Origin: an uncultured Clostridia bacterium
Lineage (GTDB): Bacteria; Bacillota; Clostridia; TANB77; CAG-508
Length of the DNA stretch: 64,000 nucleotides
Direction of reading: 5' to 3'
NCBI GenBank assembly: GCA_947626605.1
Contig: CANQSV010000001.1
Coordinates: 45,018 to 109,017, forward strand
Under the pieces are notes generated by a model. That model worked only from the letters and a program-made list of their open reading frames with translations. It was not told the origin of the DNA and made no database searches. This document shows, in pieces, positions 1 to 13,460 of the stretch; within the stretch, counting starts at the first letter, position 1; each line of letters opens with the position of its first letter. A program made the translations under genes and the position numbers.

Positions 1-111
1 AGAGGTTGCTGCGGTGGCGGTTTCGGTTTTGGAGGAGATTGCTGTTGGATAATCATTGTCTTAATTTTAATCTGCTGTTGTTGTGGTGGTAATAACAATG
101 GTTGTTGTTAA
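1..111 (+). CDS. C-terminal end of a Cys/Gly-rich small membrane protein (partial)
   Basis: The open frame enters from the left edge and stops at TAA 109-111, giving 36 visible residues. They run as a Cys-Cys-Gly-rich stretch, then about eight hydrophobic residues (WIIIVLILI), then a second Cys cluster and a Gly/Asn tail ending in Cys-Cys. Composition suggests a very small Cys-rich membrane peptide of the kind common in Clostridia, but no family can be named from this fragment. It converges with groEL on a shared terminator. Confidence 0.55.
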   Translation, partial: RGCCGGGFGFGGDCCWIIIVLILICCCCGGNNNGCC

Positions 112-122
112 GATAGGTATTA

Positions 123-160
123 AAAAGAATCCTAAATAGTTTTCTATTTAGGATTCTTTT
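123..160. terminator. Bidirectional rho-independent terminator
   Basis: A perfect 17-bp inverted repeat (arms 123-139 and 144-160) encloses a TTTT loop. One end has an A-run and the other a T-run, so it can stop both the plus-strand ORF and groEL. Confidence 0.9.
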
Positions 161-170
161 TTATTATTTT

Positions 171-1823
<1,653 letters not shown>

Positions 1824-1860
1824 CTAGAATAAAGTTTTAATAAAACTTTTTATTTTATAA

Positions 1861-2169
<309 letters not shown>

Positions 2170-2176
2170 CTAAAAA

Positions 2177-2227
2177 GCGGATTCACAAATTATAATTAAC
2201 AAGTTATTAATAATTTGTAATATTCGC
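2177..2227 (-). ncRNA. Leader hairpin with U-tract, copy A (groES)
   Basis: A 51-nt inverted repeat: on the plus strand it begins GCGGAT and ends ATTCGC, with inner arms ACAAATTAT and ATAATTTGT. Read as the minus-strand leader it is followed by CTTTTTAG, like an intrinsic terminator, 35 nt before the groES ATG. Near copies lie at 37111-37160 and 50819-50870. The function is unknown; attenuator or mobile palindrome are both possible. Confidence 0.7.
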
Positions 2228-2258
2228 ATAATTATATCGTATAATATACGACACAAAA

Positions 2259-2285
2259 TTAGCAGTCTTCACATTAGACTGCTAA
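2259..2285 (-). promoter_or_regulatory. CIRCE operator (HrcA binding site)
   Basis: TTAGCAGTC, a 9-nt spacer, then GACTGCTAA: a perfect 9-bp inverted repeat with the exact CIRCE spacing. It differs from the consensus TTAGCACTC/GAGTGCTAA by one symmetric base change in each arm. It lies immediately downstream of the groES promoter. Confidence 0.93.
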
Positions 2286-2286
2286 T

Positions 2287-2315
2287 ACTTTATACCTTTT
2301 TTTTCCAAAAGTCAA
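2287..2315 (-). promoter_or_regulatory. groES-groEL promoter
   Basis: On the minus strand TTGACT (2310-2315) is followed by GGTATAAAGTAT. The -10 is TATAAA with a 15-nt spacer or TAAAGT with a 17-nt spacer. CIRCE begins right after it. Confidence 0.7.
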
Positions 2316-2348
2316 TACTATTTATTAATTTTAATTTTCATTTTTAAT

Positions 2349-2735
2349 CTATTTCTTTATATTTACTCCTGCTACTCCACCAATAATTCCTGAGGTTATT
2401 CCTAAAGCTATCAACATTACAGAACTTATAGTTAGTATGAAATTACCATTTAGCATACTCGATAAAGAATATATTAGGACCATATATATTAATCCAATTG
2501 AAGCTCCTAATATTATTCCACTTTTGCGTACACTTGACATTGTTCCTGCAAATATACTTATAGAAGTTATAATAAATATACTTGGACCTATTACATTTTC
2601 ACTTATATTAGTCTTCACTAATATAAACGCAATTAACATTATTAAGAAAATTGTTATAATAAAACTTTTTATAACACCTGAAAAAATATTTTTAATTATC
2701 TTGTCATTTTTTAAGTTATCAATATTTTTAGTCAT
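2349..2735 (-). CDS. TIGR04086/YrzE-like small membrane protein
   Basis: 128 residues with four hydrophobic segments separated by short loops, and the Gly-rich run ALGITSGIIGGVAGV near the C-terminus. This resembles the TIGR04086 membrane proteins found in many Clostridia beside tgt, queA and related tRNA-modification genes. The role is unknown. A GTG nine bases upstream is in frame, but the ribosome-binding site AAAGAGGTG is correctly spaced for the ATG at 2735, so that start is preferred. The neighbourhood (WG-repeat protein, then tgt-queA) fits the family's usual context. Confidence 0.7.
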   Translation of the reverse strand: MTKNIDNLKNDKIIKNIFSGVIKSFIITIFLIMLIAFILVKTNISENVIGPSIFIITSISIFAGTMSSVRKSGIILGASIGLIYMVLIYSLSSMLNGNFILTISSVMLIALGITSGIIGGVAGVNIKK

Positions 2736-2798
2736 AAAATTCACCTCTTTAATTATTTGGTAAATTTTATGACTAATTTTATTTTTTAGAACTATATA

Positions 2799-4178
2799 TT
2801 AAAAATCCCATGGATTCTGTCCCTCATTACCTGTTTTATATTCTTCAGCTCCATTATCAGATAAAAGTTGAACAATATCATATTTTTTTTCAGCTGATTC
2901 TAAATATGCTCTTTTTTCACCAGTCTCATTCGAATAATAAATTGATGAGATAACAAAATCAATTATTAACCTTCCTTTCCAATTTACTAATCCATACTGA
3001 TTATCTTTTTTCAATACAATTATTCCATACTCTTTAATTACAATTATGTTCTCTTGACCTAATTGTCGTTGTACTGTATCACAACCTATTTGATCATATT
3101 CAATTGGTATAACTATCTCTCCATTTGTATTTATTAATCCCCATTTTTGACTTTTTTGAACAGGAATTAATTTATCAATAATGAAATAATTATTATTTAT
3201 TTCATACTTTGATTTATCTATTCCAATTTTATCATAATCCATACCAGTAATATTCTTTCCATCAAAGTTTACTAACCCAAATTTTCCATTTAAAGAAACT
3301 TCATATAATTGATTAGTTTTATCAATTAAATTGATTGTATCATATAAATTGTTTATAACTATAGCTGGTTGATTATTCTCAATTCTCCATACTCCCATTT
3401 TTCCAGTAGCATCAGTTACTGTGAAAAAATTAGTATATTCATCATAGTTTATTTTTTTATACTTAACACCTAGTATTTCATTCCCATTCGAATTTATAAT
3501 TCCACAATTTTTATTTTCGTCCTCCACAATAATCCAGTCTTTTAACATAGATTTCTTGTCTTCAATAGATTGTTCACTATATAAACTTAGATTAAATTTT
3601 TTAGCAACTTCTGCCATTTGATTTTCTATATTATCTAAAGTATATATTTCCATTCTTTGATCATTTTCATCATACTGTAGTAATAGATTACAAGCTATAC
3701 TTAATCCCTCATCTGAAACATACAATTTACCATTAATATTTTTCACAGGATTTTTTATTTGATATCTTTTATATTCGTTATCTTTTTTATCTACTTCTAA
3801 TTTATAAATTTCGTTACTCATCTCAAAAAATGATGCTGTTTCATAATTGTTTTTTACATAACATTTATCTGTATCCTCTGTTGTCACTTTATATTCACCA
3901 TTATATACTTCATACCCTATAACTTTTGCAATATCTTTTATAGGAAAATATATTGTATTGCCGTCTACAATAAGATCTTCTATTTTTATTTTATCTGTTT
4001 TTTGTCCATTTATCTTTACTATAGACTTGTTATTATTAGCTTCTTCCTTTAAAAACATTAATATAATTAAAGCAAAAACACTTAATAATGCTACAATTCC
4101 TATTGAAATTAAAAGTAATTTACTTTTTTTAGCTAAATCTATCGTTTTTTCGTTTTCATTGCGGTCTAGTAAATTCAT
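2799..4178 (-). CDS. Membrane-anchored WG-repeat protein
   Basis: 459 residues. A short cytoplasmic N-terminus is followed by one membrane helix (about 24-43) and an extracellular region. Residues about 55-185 look like a copper-amine-oxidase-N/stalk type domain (YFPIKDIAKVIGYEV). The rest consists of WG (KWG) repeats, seen as KMGVWRIENN, KFGLVNFDGK, KWGLINTNGE and QYGLVNWKGR, each followed by a V/I-rich strand. WG repeats are thought to form beta-propeller-like binding surfaces; no ligand can be named. Its ATG is 9 bp after the tgt stop and the SD overlaps that stop codon, so it is translated with tgt. Confidence 0.75.
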   Translation of the reverse strand: MNLLDRNENEKTIDLAKKSKLLLISIGIVALLSVFALIILMFLKEEANNNKSIVKINGQKTDKIKIEDLIVDGNTIYFPIKDIAKVIGYEVYNGEYKVTTEDTDKCYVKNNYETASFFEMSNEIYKLEVDKKDNEYKRYQIKNPVKNINGKLYVSDEGLSIACNLLLQYDENDQRMEIYTLDNIENQMAEVAKKFNLSLYSEQSIEDKKSMLKDWIIVEDENKNCGIINSNGNEILGVKYKKINYDEYTNFFTVTDATGKMGVWRIENNQPAIVINNLYDTINLIDKTNQLYEVSLNGKFGLVNFDGKNITGMDYDKIGIDKSKYEINNNYFIIDKLIPVQKSQKWGLINTNGEIVIPIEYDQIGCDTVQRQLGQENIIVIKEYGIIVLKKDNQYGLVNWKGRLIIDFVISSIYYSNETGEKRAYLESAEKKYDIVQLLSDNGAEEYKTGNEGQNPWDF

Positions 4179-4187
4179 TTGTACCTC

Positions 4188-6352
<2,165 letters not shown>

Positions 6353-6392
6353 AACTTATCCTTCTTCCAATTTTTTAAATCATAATACATAT

Positions 6393-6421
6393 ATTATACT
6401 AAATTTCTGCCCACAAGACAA
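6393..6421 (-). promoter_or_regulatory. Promoter for queA-tgt
   Basis: Minus-strand TTGTCT, 17-nt spacer, TATAAT, ending about 40 nt upstream of the queA GTG. Confidence 0.75.
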
Positions 6422-6431
6422 TAGTTTTTTT

Positions 6432-6788
6432 TTATTCTGCATCATTTATATTTTGTATTAACTCGTTACATTCTTTCCAATCCACTGCAATAACATTTTC
6501 ATATTCCTTCTCAAGTTTAGTGGCAATTTTTAATGTATCATCACTTGAATTTAAATCAGCAATTATTATATTGCTGATTATTTCTTCTTTTCCATATAAA
6601 ATTCTAAATAAAATGCTTCTTACAACTCCTTCTATTTTATCTTCTTGATTCTTTACTGCTAAAATAAAATACATTTTATCTGCTTTAAAGTTAGCATATG
6701 TATGTGCATATTTTATAGTTTTTATAACTTCTATAAAACCATATAATGCAAAAATCCAAATAATAGTTTCTTTAATAAATTCTAACAT
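6432..6788 (-). CDS. Small protein with one membrane segment, glycosyltransferase-2-like fragment
   Basis: 118 residues from an ATG at 6788 preceded by AAAGGAG; an in-frame extension to 6881 has no ribosome-binding site and is ignored. Residues about 5-22 are a membrane helix. The soluble remainder (FILAVKNQEDKIEGVVRSI, then IIIADLNSSDDTLKIATKL) resembles the start of a GT-A fold, where an NGSTD-like turn follows the second strand. It lacks the rest of such an enzyme and is unlikely to be catalytic. Function unknown. It lies upstream of queA, which has its own promoter. Confidence 0.6.
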   Translation of the reverse strand: MLEFIKETIIWIFALYGFIEVIKTIKYAHTYANFKADKMYFILAVKNQEDKIEGVVRSILFRILYGKEEIISNIIIADLNSSDDTLKIATKLEKEYENVIAVDWKECNELIQNINDAE

Positions 6789-6966
6789 GAATATTTCTCC
6801 TTTATATTCAAATGCTATAATAGATATAATATGTTTTATCTTTATGAATGTTAATGCACAAAATGAAAAATTTTTAATCATTATTTAACTATTTTGCATA
6901 AAAAAAATATCTATATACAGTTAAATTTTACTTTATTAATTACTACAAAATATATAAGTAAATCTA

Positions 6967-6995
6967 TTTACAAAGTAATTTCACTGTAATATAAT
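6967..6995 (+). promoter_or_regulatory. pflB promoter
   Basis: TTTACA, 17-nt spacer, TATAAT, ending 27 nt before the pflB start and ahead of AGGAGG. Confidence 0.75.
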
Positions 6996-7022
6996 AATTC
7001 TGCAAATTAGGAGGTATTATTT

Positions 7023-9257
7023 ATGGATTTTAAAGAATGGAATAATTTTAATAGAGGAAACTGGTCAAAAGAAATAAATGTAAGAGACTTTATTCAAAAA
7101 AATTATACTCCTTACACAGGTGATGACTCTTTCCTAAGTAATGTTTCTGAAAAGACTTCAAAACTTTGGAATAAAGTTTTAGAGCTTTATAAAAAAGAAA
7201 AAGAAAACAATGGTGTTTTAGATGTTGACAATGAAACTATTTCAACAATTTCTAGTCATAATGCAGGTTATATTGATAAAAATTTAGAAGAAATTGTTGG
7301 ACTTCAAACAGATGCACCTTTAAAAAGAGCAATCATGCCTTTTGGTGGTATAAAAATTGTTAAAAAATCTTGTCAAGCATATGGAAAAGATACCACTCCA
7401 GAAATAGATTATATTTTTAACAATATTCGTAGAACTCATAATGATGGTGTTTTTAGTGTATACACTAAAGATATCCGTGCAGCTAGATCATCACATCTAA
7501 TAACTGGTCTACCTGATGGATATGGTAGAGGACGTATAATCGGTGATTATAGAAGAGTTGCTTTATATGGTATTGATGAATTAATTGAACATAAAAAAAC
7601 TGCACTAGAATCATTAAGTATGAACAGCTTTTCTGAGGAAATAATAAGAAAAAGAGAAGAAATGCATGATCAAATTTTAGCTTTAGAAGAATTAAAAGTT
7701 ATGGCTTCTAAATATGGTATCGATATTTCTAGACCTGCAGGAACTGCAAAAGAAGCAGTTCAATGGACTTATTTTGCATATTTAGGTGCAATCAAAGAAC
7801 AAAATGGTGCTGCTATGAGTTTAGGTAGAGTTTCTACTTTCTTAGATATATATTTTGAAAGAGATTTAAAAGCTGGTATCATAACAGAAGAACAAGCACA
7901 AGAAATTATGGATCATTTTATTATGAAATTAAGAATGGTTAGATTTTTAAGAACTCCTGAATATGATGAACTATTCAGTGGTGACCCTGTGTGGGTTACA
8001 GAATCTCTAGGTGGTATGGGGGTTGATGGAAGAACTTTAGTTACTAAAAATACTTTCAGAACACTTCATACTCTTACAACTTTAGGACCTGCTCCAGAAC
8101 CAAATATGACTATACTTTGGTCAAGATATCTACCTGAAAATTTCAAAAGATTTGCTACTTCCCTATCTATTAAAACTTCATCAATACAATATGAGAATGA
8201 TGATTTAATGAGAACTTACTGGGGAGATGATTATGGAATTGCTTGTTGTGTTTCAGCAATGCGAATTGGTAAACAAATGCAATTTTTCGGAGCAAGATGT
8301 AATTTAGCAAAAACTTTACTTTACTCAATAAATGGTGGTAAAGATGAAATATCAGGAAAACAAATAACTCAAAAATTTGAACCTATCACTTCTGAATATT
8401 TAAATTATGATGAAGTAATGGAAAAATTTGATATAATGATGAACTATGTTTCTAGAATATATATTAAAGCATTAAATGCTATTCATTATATGCATGATAA
8501 ATATAATTATGAAAAATTAGAAATGGCTCTACATGATGATGAAATCTTTAGAACTATGGCAACCGGAATTGCTGGTCTTTCTGTTGTTGCAGATTCCCTT
8601 TCTGCAATTAAGTATGCTAAAGTAAAAACTATTCGTAATGAAAATGGACTAGTTGTCGATTACGAAATTGAAGGAGATTTTCCTAAATACGGAAATGATG
8701 ATGATAGAGTTGATGACATAGCTGTAGATGTTGTAAAAAGATTTCTTGGTAAATTAAAGAATCACACAACATATAGAAATTCAAAAACAACTATGTCTAT
8801 ATTAACAATTACTTCTAACGTTGTTTACGGAAAGCATACTGGAAATACTCCAGACGGAAGAAAAGCTGGTGAGCCTTTCGGTCCTGGTGCTAACCCTATG
8901 CATGGTAGAGATAAAAATGGTGCTTTAGCTGTAATGAATTCTGTTGCAAAATTGCCTTACTCATATGCAGAAGACGGAATTTCATATACATTCTCAATAA
9001 CTCCTAAAGCTCTTGGAAAAGATGAAAATTCAAGAATAAATAATTTAATAACAATGTTGGATGGATATTTTATCCAAGAAGGTCACCATATCAATGTAAA
9101 TGTTTTTGATAGAGCTCTTCTAGAAGATGCAATGGAACATCCAGAAAAATATCCTCAACTTACTATTCGTGTATCTGGTTATGCTGTAAACTTTACAAAA
9201 CTAACTAGAGAACAACAATTAGATGTTATTAATAGAACTATCCACGAAAAAATTTAA
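7023..9257 (+). CDS. pflB: Formate C-acetyltransferase (pyruvate formate-lyase)
   Basis: 744 residues, typical length. This glycyl-radical enzyme cleaves pyruvate plus CoA to acetyl-CoA and formate in anaerobic fermentation. The paired active-site cysteines are in [14 protein letters not shown] (about 404-417) and the radical glycine is in [13 protein letters not shown] about 25 residues from the C-terminus. [20 protein letters not shown] is a further hallmark. A strong AGGAGG precedes the ATG. pflA, 82 bp downstream on the same strand, installs the radical; a small hairpin in the gap could set their ratio. Confidence 0.98.
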   Translation: MDFKEWNNFNRGNWSKEINVRDFIQKNYTPYTGDDSFLSNVSEKTSKLWNKVLELYKKEKENNGVLDVDNETISTISSHNAGYIDKNLEEIVGLQTDAPLKRAIMPFGGIKIVKKSCQAYGKDTTPEIDYIFNNIRRTHNDGVFSVYTKDIRAARSSHLITGLPDGYGRGRIIGDYRRVALYGIDELIEHKKTALESLSMNSFSEEIIRKREEMHDQILALEELKVMASKYGIDISRPAGTAKEAVQWTYFAYLGAIKEQNGAAMSLGRVSTFLDIYFERDLKAGIITEEQAQEIMDHFIMKLRMVRFLRTPEYDELFSGDPVWVTESLGGMGVDGRTLVTKNTFRTLHTLTTLGPAPEPNMTILWSRYLPENFKRFATSLSIKTSSIQYENDDLMRTYWGDDYGIACCVSAMRIGKQMQFFGARCNLAKTLLYSINGGKDEISGKQITQKFEPITSEYLNYDEVMEKFDIMMNYVSRIYIKALNAIHYMHDKYNYEKLEMALHDDEIFRTMATGIAGLSVVADSLSAIKYAKVKTIRNENGLVVDYEIEGDFPKYGNDDDRVDDIAVDVVKRFLGKLKNHTTYRNSKTTMSILTITSNVVYGKHTGNTPDGRKAGEPFGPGANPMHGRDKNGALAVMNSVAKLPYSYAEDGISYTFSITPKALGKDENSRINNLITMLDGYFIQEGHHINVNVFDRALLEDAMEHPEKYPQLTIRVSGYAVNFTKLTREQQLDVINRTIHEKI

Positions 9258-9287
9258 AACCTTATAAATTATCAATATATTAAATAT

Positions 9288-9309
9288 CAGGCGGTCAATT
9301 GGTCGCCTG
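9288..9309 (+). terminator. Hairpin between pflB and pflA
   Basis: CAGGCG pairs with CGCCTG; with G-U pairs the stem reaches nine pairs around an AATT loop. There is no proper T-run, so it may be an mRNA-stabilising or partly terminating element rather than a full terminator. Confidence 0.5.
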
Positions 9310-9339
9310 TATCTAAAAATTTAAAAAATAGGAGATTTT

Positions 9340-10062
9340 ATGGATAACAAAATTTTAGGAAATATACATTCTTTTGAAAGTTTTGGTACTGTTGATGGTC
9401 CAGGTGTAAGATTTGTAATATTCATGCAAGGTTGTTCCCTATCTTGTAAATATTGCCATAATCGAGATACATGGGAATTAAATAAAGGTACAAGATATTC
9501 TGTTGATGAAGTTCTAAATAGAATATTAAAATATAAGAACTATATTTTACCATCAGGTGGCGTAACAGCTACTGGTGGTGAGCCTTTACTTCAAGTCAAA
9601 TTCTTAATTGAGCTTTTTTCTAAATTAAAAGCACTTGGAATCCATACTGCAATAGACACTTCTGGTATGTTCGATTTAACAGAAGATATAAAACATCTAT
9701 TAACTTTAACTGATTTAGTACTTTTAGATATAAAGCATATAGATGATGAAAAGTGCAAAGAATTAGTTGGTCATTCTAATATTAAAGAATTAGAATTTGC
9801 AAAATATCTTAGTGATAATAATATCCCTATTTGGATTAGGCAAGTAATCATTCCAGGAATAACAGATGATGAAAATGATTTGAAAAAATTAAAAGAATTT
9901 ATATCATCATTAAAAACTGTTGAAAAAATAGAACTTTTCCCATATCATGAAATGGGTAAATACAAATGGGAAAATCTTGGTTTAAAATATGAATTAGAAG
10001 GCATTAGACCTGCTAATAATTCTGATATAGAACGTGCCAAAAAAATTTTGGGATTACAATAA
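9340..10062 (+). CDS. pflA: Pyruvate formate-lyase activating enzyme
   Basis: 240 residues, a radical-SAM enzyme. The CxxxCxxC cluster motif is in MQGCSLSCKYCHNRDTW (about residues 29-45), preceded by the SFGTVDGPGVRFVIFMQG signature of PFL activases. TGGEPLLQ near residue 78 contacts SAM. It abstracts hydrogen from the PflB glycine. ATG follows AGGAG. It ends five bases from the convergent patatin gene. Confidence 0.97.
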   Translation: MDNKILGNIHSFESFGTVDGPGVRFVIFMQGCSLSCKYCHNRDTWELNKGTRYSVDEVLNRILKYKNYILPSGGVTATGGEPLLQVKFLIELFSKLKALGIHTAIDTSGMFDLTEDIKHLLTLTDLVLLDIKHIDDEKCKELVGHSNIKELEFAKYLSDNNIPIWIRQVIIPGITDDENDLKKLKEFISSLKTVEKIELFPYHEMGKYKWENLGLKYELEGIRPANNSDIERAKKILGLQ

Positions 10063-10067
10063 GGAAG

Positions 10068-10920
10068 TTATTTTAAAACTTCCTTAATTTTATCCATATT
10101 TTCAATTGCAGTTTTATATCCAAATTTAAAACACAAATCCATTTTACTTAAATCCAATAAACCTGTTCCATCTGTAGAAACTTTTAAAACAAAATCACTA
10201 GAATTTAAATTTTTTTCAAATATTTTATCTCCCATAATATCAACTGTTTTCATTATTATATCCATTATATTACTCTTTTGATTAATTTTGTCACTTTCAA
10301 AACTAATTGCAATTACTTTATCTGCTCCCTGCTTCCTCACTTCTTCAACTGGAATATTATCCAAAATACCTCCGTCCATAAATGCATATTTATCATATTC
10401 AAAAGGACAAAAAACAGCTGAAAAGCTACTACTTGCTCTCACAGCTTTTCCAACTGATATATTTGTTATATACTTTTCATCTTGATTAATACCTAACATC
10501 CCATTTGTAAATACATATTCTTTCTCACTTATTAAATCTACTGTAGGAATTACAATAGGCATTTTTATATCATTTAAATTTTTAATTCCTTTTTTTCCTG
10601 CAAGTTTATCACATACTTCTTCGAGTCTTTGATTTGATCTCAACCCTTTAATTCTTATCTCTTTATTCCTCATATAGTTAGTAATTCCCATTATTATTGG
10701 TCCACTATTAATAGTTGCAATTTCTTTTGCATGTTTTTTGAATAATGAATATATTTCATCTGGAGAATATCCCATTGCATATAAAGCTGAAACCATGCTA
10801 CCTGAGCTTGTTCCACCTATTATATCTATTTTTATATTATTCTCTTCCAAAGCCTTTAAAACTCCTGCATGCGCTACTCCTCTAATACCTCCGACCAGAT
10901 AAAGCCAGACCTATAGTCAT
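10068..10920 (-). pseudogene. Patatin-like phospholipase, frameshifted near the N-terminus
   Basis: Related to RssA/patatin lipid acyl hydrolases with a Ser-Asp dyad. The natural start is an ATG at 10920 behind AAGAGGTG; it encodes MTIGLALSG. One extra base at 10893/10894 then shifts the frame. Removing it restores GGIRGVAHAGVLKALEENN and runs directly into the long frame (GGTSSGSM with the nucleophile Ser; MDGGILDNIP with the catalytic Asp). The break falls inside the glycine-rich oxyanion loop. As written, only an N-terminally trimmed protein starting at 10850 or later could be made, without the oxyanion loop. Either a recent mutation or a sequencing error. Confidence 0.75.
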
Positions 10921-11041
10921 CTAACAACACCTCTTGATTATTTACCAATTATATATTTCTATTATTTTCAATTAAAGAATTTTTATTCAGTAAATAACTG
11001 TAGTTTTGTTATTCTGCTTTTTGTATGTAATAACAAAAAAA

Positions 11042-11070
11042 GATGAATTATTAAAATTTAATAATTCATC
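11042..11070 (-). terminator. Terminator of the rpsF-ssb-rpsR operon
   Basis: GATGAATTATTAAA and its exact complement around one central base, 8 bp after the rpsR stop, followed on the minus strand by seven T. Confidence 0.88.
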
Positions 11071-11078
11071 CATTTTTA

Positions 11079-11363
11079 TTAATCATTTGCTGAATATGGT
11101 AATATAGCAATATGTCTAGCTCTCTTAACAGCTAAAGTAATATCTCTTTGATGTTTTGCACAAGCTCCTGTTGCTCTTCTTGGTAAGATTTTTCCTTTTT
11201 CATTAATGAACTTTCTTAATTGTTCTGGATTTTTATAATCTAAAACAAAATTCTTATCGCTACATAAAGCACAAACTTTTTTTCTTACTTTTCTGAATTT
11301 TGGATTATAATCCTCATCATTATTTCTATTATTTCTTCTATTATTTTGCTTTTTGTCTGCCAT
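11079..11363 (-). CDS. rpsR: Small ribosomal subunit protein bS18
   Basis: 94 residues with the conserved core [19 protein letters not shown] and [24 protein letters not shown] near residue 31 together with CAKH later gives a complete zinc-type Cys/His set (C+ form). The Arg/Asn-rich N-terminus is typical of low-GC Firmicutes. It is last in rpsF-ssb-rpsR, the classical arrangement in which S6 and S18 are co-expressed with the single-strand binding protein. ATG with GGGGGAG. Confidence 0.97.
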   Translation of the reverse strand: MADKKQNNRRNNRNNDEDYNPKFRKVRKKVCALCSDKNFVLDYKNPEQLRKFINEKGKILPRRATGACAKHQRDITLAVKRARHIAILPYSAND

Positions 11364-11391
11364 TGTTCTCCCCCATTTCTATTAATATTTT

Positions 11392-11820
11392 TTAGAATGG
11401 TAAATCATCATCAGCTGTTGTTTCAAATTCTGATGAAGCACTATCTCCTGCAACACTTCCAAAAGTATTTTCGAAAGTGTTTCCTCCTGCTTCTCCATCT
11501 CTTTTAGAATCTGCAAAATATGCTTCTTCAGCTACAACCTCTGTTGCATAATGTTTTTGACCATTTTCGTCATCCCAATTTCTTGTTTGAATTCTTCCTA
11601 TAACACCTACTTGTTGACCTTTTTTAAAGTATTTGCTACAGAATTCTCCTTGTTTACTCCAAGCAACCACATTTATAAAATCAGCTTGTCTTTCTTCTCC
11701 TTGCTTTGCAAATCTTCTATTTACTGCTAAAGTAAAACTTGCAACTAATGTATTATTAGTTTGAGTATATCTAACTTCTGGATCTCTTGTTAGTCTTCCC
11801 ATTAACACTACTTTATTCAT
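11392..11820 (-). CDS. ssb: Single-stranded DNA-binding protein
   Basis: 142 residues. An OB-fold N-terminal domain (MNKVVLMGRLTRDPEVRYT, FINVVAWSKQGEFCSKYFKKG) is followed by a short Gly/Ser linker and the acidic tip DDDLPF that recruits replication and repair proteins. It sits between rpsF and rpsR and is presumably co-transcribed from the promoter at 12228-12256. Confidence 0.97.
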   Translation of the reverse strand: MNKVVLMGRLTRDPEVRYTQTNNTLVASFTLAVNRRFAKQGEERQADFINVVAWSKQGEFCSKYFKKGQQVGVIGRIQTRNWDDENGQKHYATEVVAEEAYFADSKRDGEAGGNTFENTFGSVAGDSASSEFETTADDDLPF

Positions 11821-11867
11821 ATATTACCTCCTAAATTTTATAAATATAGTCCCTTTATTTTCTATTT

Positions 11868-12152
11868 TTAGTCTTCTTTACGAACAACTATAAATTTAAT
11901 AATTTCATCAGTGATTCTATAATTTCTTTCTAGTTCTGCTACTAGAGTTGGTTTTGCTTCAAAGTTAAATAAAACATAAAAACCTTCTTGGAATTTTTTG
12001 ATTTCGTATGCTAATTTTCTTTTTCCCATTTCTTCAACTGATTCAACTTTTCCTTCATTATTAATTATATCGCTGAATTTTGTTATTAGGTTTTTAATAC
12101 CTTCTTCTTCAACAACTGGACTAATAATGATAACACTTTCGTATTTATTCAT
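11868..12152 (-). CDS. rpsF: Small ribosomal subunit protein bS6
   Basis: 94 residues with the S6 hallmarks MNKYESVIIISP, VEEMGKRKLAYEIKKFQEGFY and a C-terminal FIVVRKED. It heads the operon; the SD is GAGGAGGTG. A hairpin in the leader (12181-12200) may be where the S6:S18 pair feeds back, but I do not see the CCG bulge of the published rpsF leader motif. Confidence 0.97.
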   Translation of the reverse strand: MNKYESVIIISPVVEEEGIKNLITKFSDIINNEGKVESVEEMGKRKLAYEIKKFQEGFYVLFNFEAKPTLVAELERNYRITDEIIKFIVVRKED

Positions 12153-12180
12153 TATATTTCACCTCCTCATGGATATATAA

Positions 12181-12200
12181 CCCACACTTTTATGTGTGAG
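12181..12200 (-). promoter_or_regulatory. Hairpin in the rpsF leader
   Basis: Minus-strand CTCACAC pairs with GTGTGGG around ATAAAA (seven pairs, one G-U), about 30 nt before the rpsF start. Possible autoregulatory site; unproven. Confidence 0.45.
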
Positions 12201-12227
12201 TAAGGAATTGTATTCCAAACTTGCATT

Positions 12228-12256
12228 ATTATAACACAGTTATACAGTATTTTCAA
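12228..12256 (-). promoter_or_regulatory. rpsF-ssb-rpsR promoter
   Basis: Minus-strand TTGAAA, exactly 17 nt, TATAAT; the predicted start point is about 65-70 nt upstream of rpsF. Confidence 0.82.
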
Positions 12257-12300
12257 GAGCAAAGTATAAAATAAATTGATATTTAAATAAATTATAATAA

Positions 12301-13263
12301 TTATGAGTTAAATAAAATTACCATATATGTTACATACATGAATAAATATGTAATTCCGTTAATTCTACTCATCTTATTTTTAGGAGGCATCAAAGGGAAC
12401 AATGACAATATTACTGTTGAAATAATTAGTATAATCATCTCCATATTGTATGCTACGTTATATATTATAGGACTTATAAAAGCTGAAACACCAATTATAA
12501 GTAACATATTAAAAATATTTGACCCAATAATATTTCCTATAGCTATATCACTATTACCTTTAATCGCAGCTGTAACACTAGTAACTAATTCTGGTAAACT
12601 TGTTCCTATAGCTAAGATTGTTAGGCTTATTATCTTCTCGCTTATATTAAAATGTTGTGCTATTAATACCGAATTATCAACAGTTACATCTCCTCCTATT
12701 TTTAATCCTATTATTCCTAAAATAATGTATAGAATATCTATTAATATAGATCTTTGTTTTTTATATTCAATTATCTCTTCATTATCTGCATCTTTGCTAT
12801 CAAACTTTTCGCCTTTTATTCCCATGAAAATTGTATATCCAATAAACATTAAGAATAAAGCAATTAAAATAAAAGACTCTTTTCTTGTTATACCCAATCC
12901 TGTATTACACAATATCATGAAGATAATTGTAATTCCTAAACACATTGGAATCTCGATTAATCTAGTTTCTCTCTGAAACTTCACAGATTTAATTACTGTG
13001 GATAATCCTAATATTAACAATAGATTACATATATTACTACCAACTACATTGCCTATAGCCATATCTGCATAACCTTCCATTGCAGAAGTAATACTAACAA
13101 ATAACTCTGGCATAGAAGTACCTATCGAAACAATAGTTAATCCAATAATTATCTCAGGAATATGAAATCTTTTAGCAACACTACTTGAACCCTCAACCAA
13201 GAAATCTGCACCCTTAATAAGTAATACAAAACCCAAAACAATTAAAAGTCCTGATAGCACCAT
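12301..13263 (-). CDS. Calcium/sodium antiporter, CaCA family (YrbG-like)
   Basis: 320 residues with about ten membrane segments in two inverted halves. Each half has the alpha-repeat: IVSIGTSMPELFVSI...GNVVGSNICN in the first, LAIGTSLPELVTSVT...GNIIGSNIFN in the second. These carry the acidic ion-binding residues. Predicted to exchange Na+ (or H+) for Ca2+ at the cytoplasmic membrane. ATG follows AAGGGGG. Not obviously in an operon; the rpsF promoter lies just downstream. Confidence 0.93.
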   Translation of the reverse strand: MVLSGLLIVLGFVLLIKGADFLVEGSSSVAKRFHIPEIIIGLTIVSIGTSMPELFVSITSAMEGYADMAIGNVVGSNICNLLLILGLSTVIKSVKFQRETRLIEIPMCLGITIIFMILCNTGLGITRKESFILIALFLMFIGYTIFMGIKGEKFDSKDADNEEIIEYKKQRSILIDILYIILGIIGLKIGGDVTVDNSVLIAQHFNISEKIISLTILAIGTSLPELVTSVTAAIKGNSDIAIGNIIGSNIFNMLLIIGVSAFISPIIYNVAYNMEMIILIISTVILSLFPLMPPKNKMSRINGITYLFMYVTYMVILFNS

Positions 13264-13370
13264 TTGTTAATCCCCCTTATTTCTATAAAAAACATGTCTT
13301 TCAAGTTTATAATTATACAACATATTTTAAAATTTGGCAAGGAAATTTATTTTGACAAAAATTTGCATTT

Positions 13371-13460
13371 ATTAACATCTCTACCGTTGTATTTTGTGCG
13401 GGTCGTCGGTGCTGAGGCTGTTAAGGCTTTGCCTGTATTATTCACTATTCATTATTCATT
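13371..13460 (-). repeat. Composite intergenic repeat, copy 1
   Basis: Shares ATTAACATCTCTACCGTT and CGGGTCGTCGG with the segment starting at 31912. It ends with ATTCACTATTCATTATTCATT abutting the terminator of the downstream surface-protein gene. Both copies lie on the 3' side of minus-strand genes in the same orientation. This copy lacks the CGCCGACCCC half of the central hairpin. Confidence 0.75.

Noticed and set aside
12153-12227. Published S6:S18 rpsF leader motif
   Set aside because: A hairpin is present but the required CCG bulge is not visible.
12338-12976. 212-residue plus-strand frame inside the antiporter gene
   Set aside because: Antisense of alpha-repeat membrane helices; no SD, no promoter, no family resemblance.
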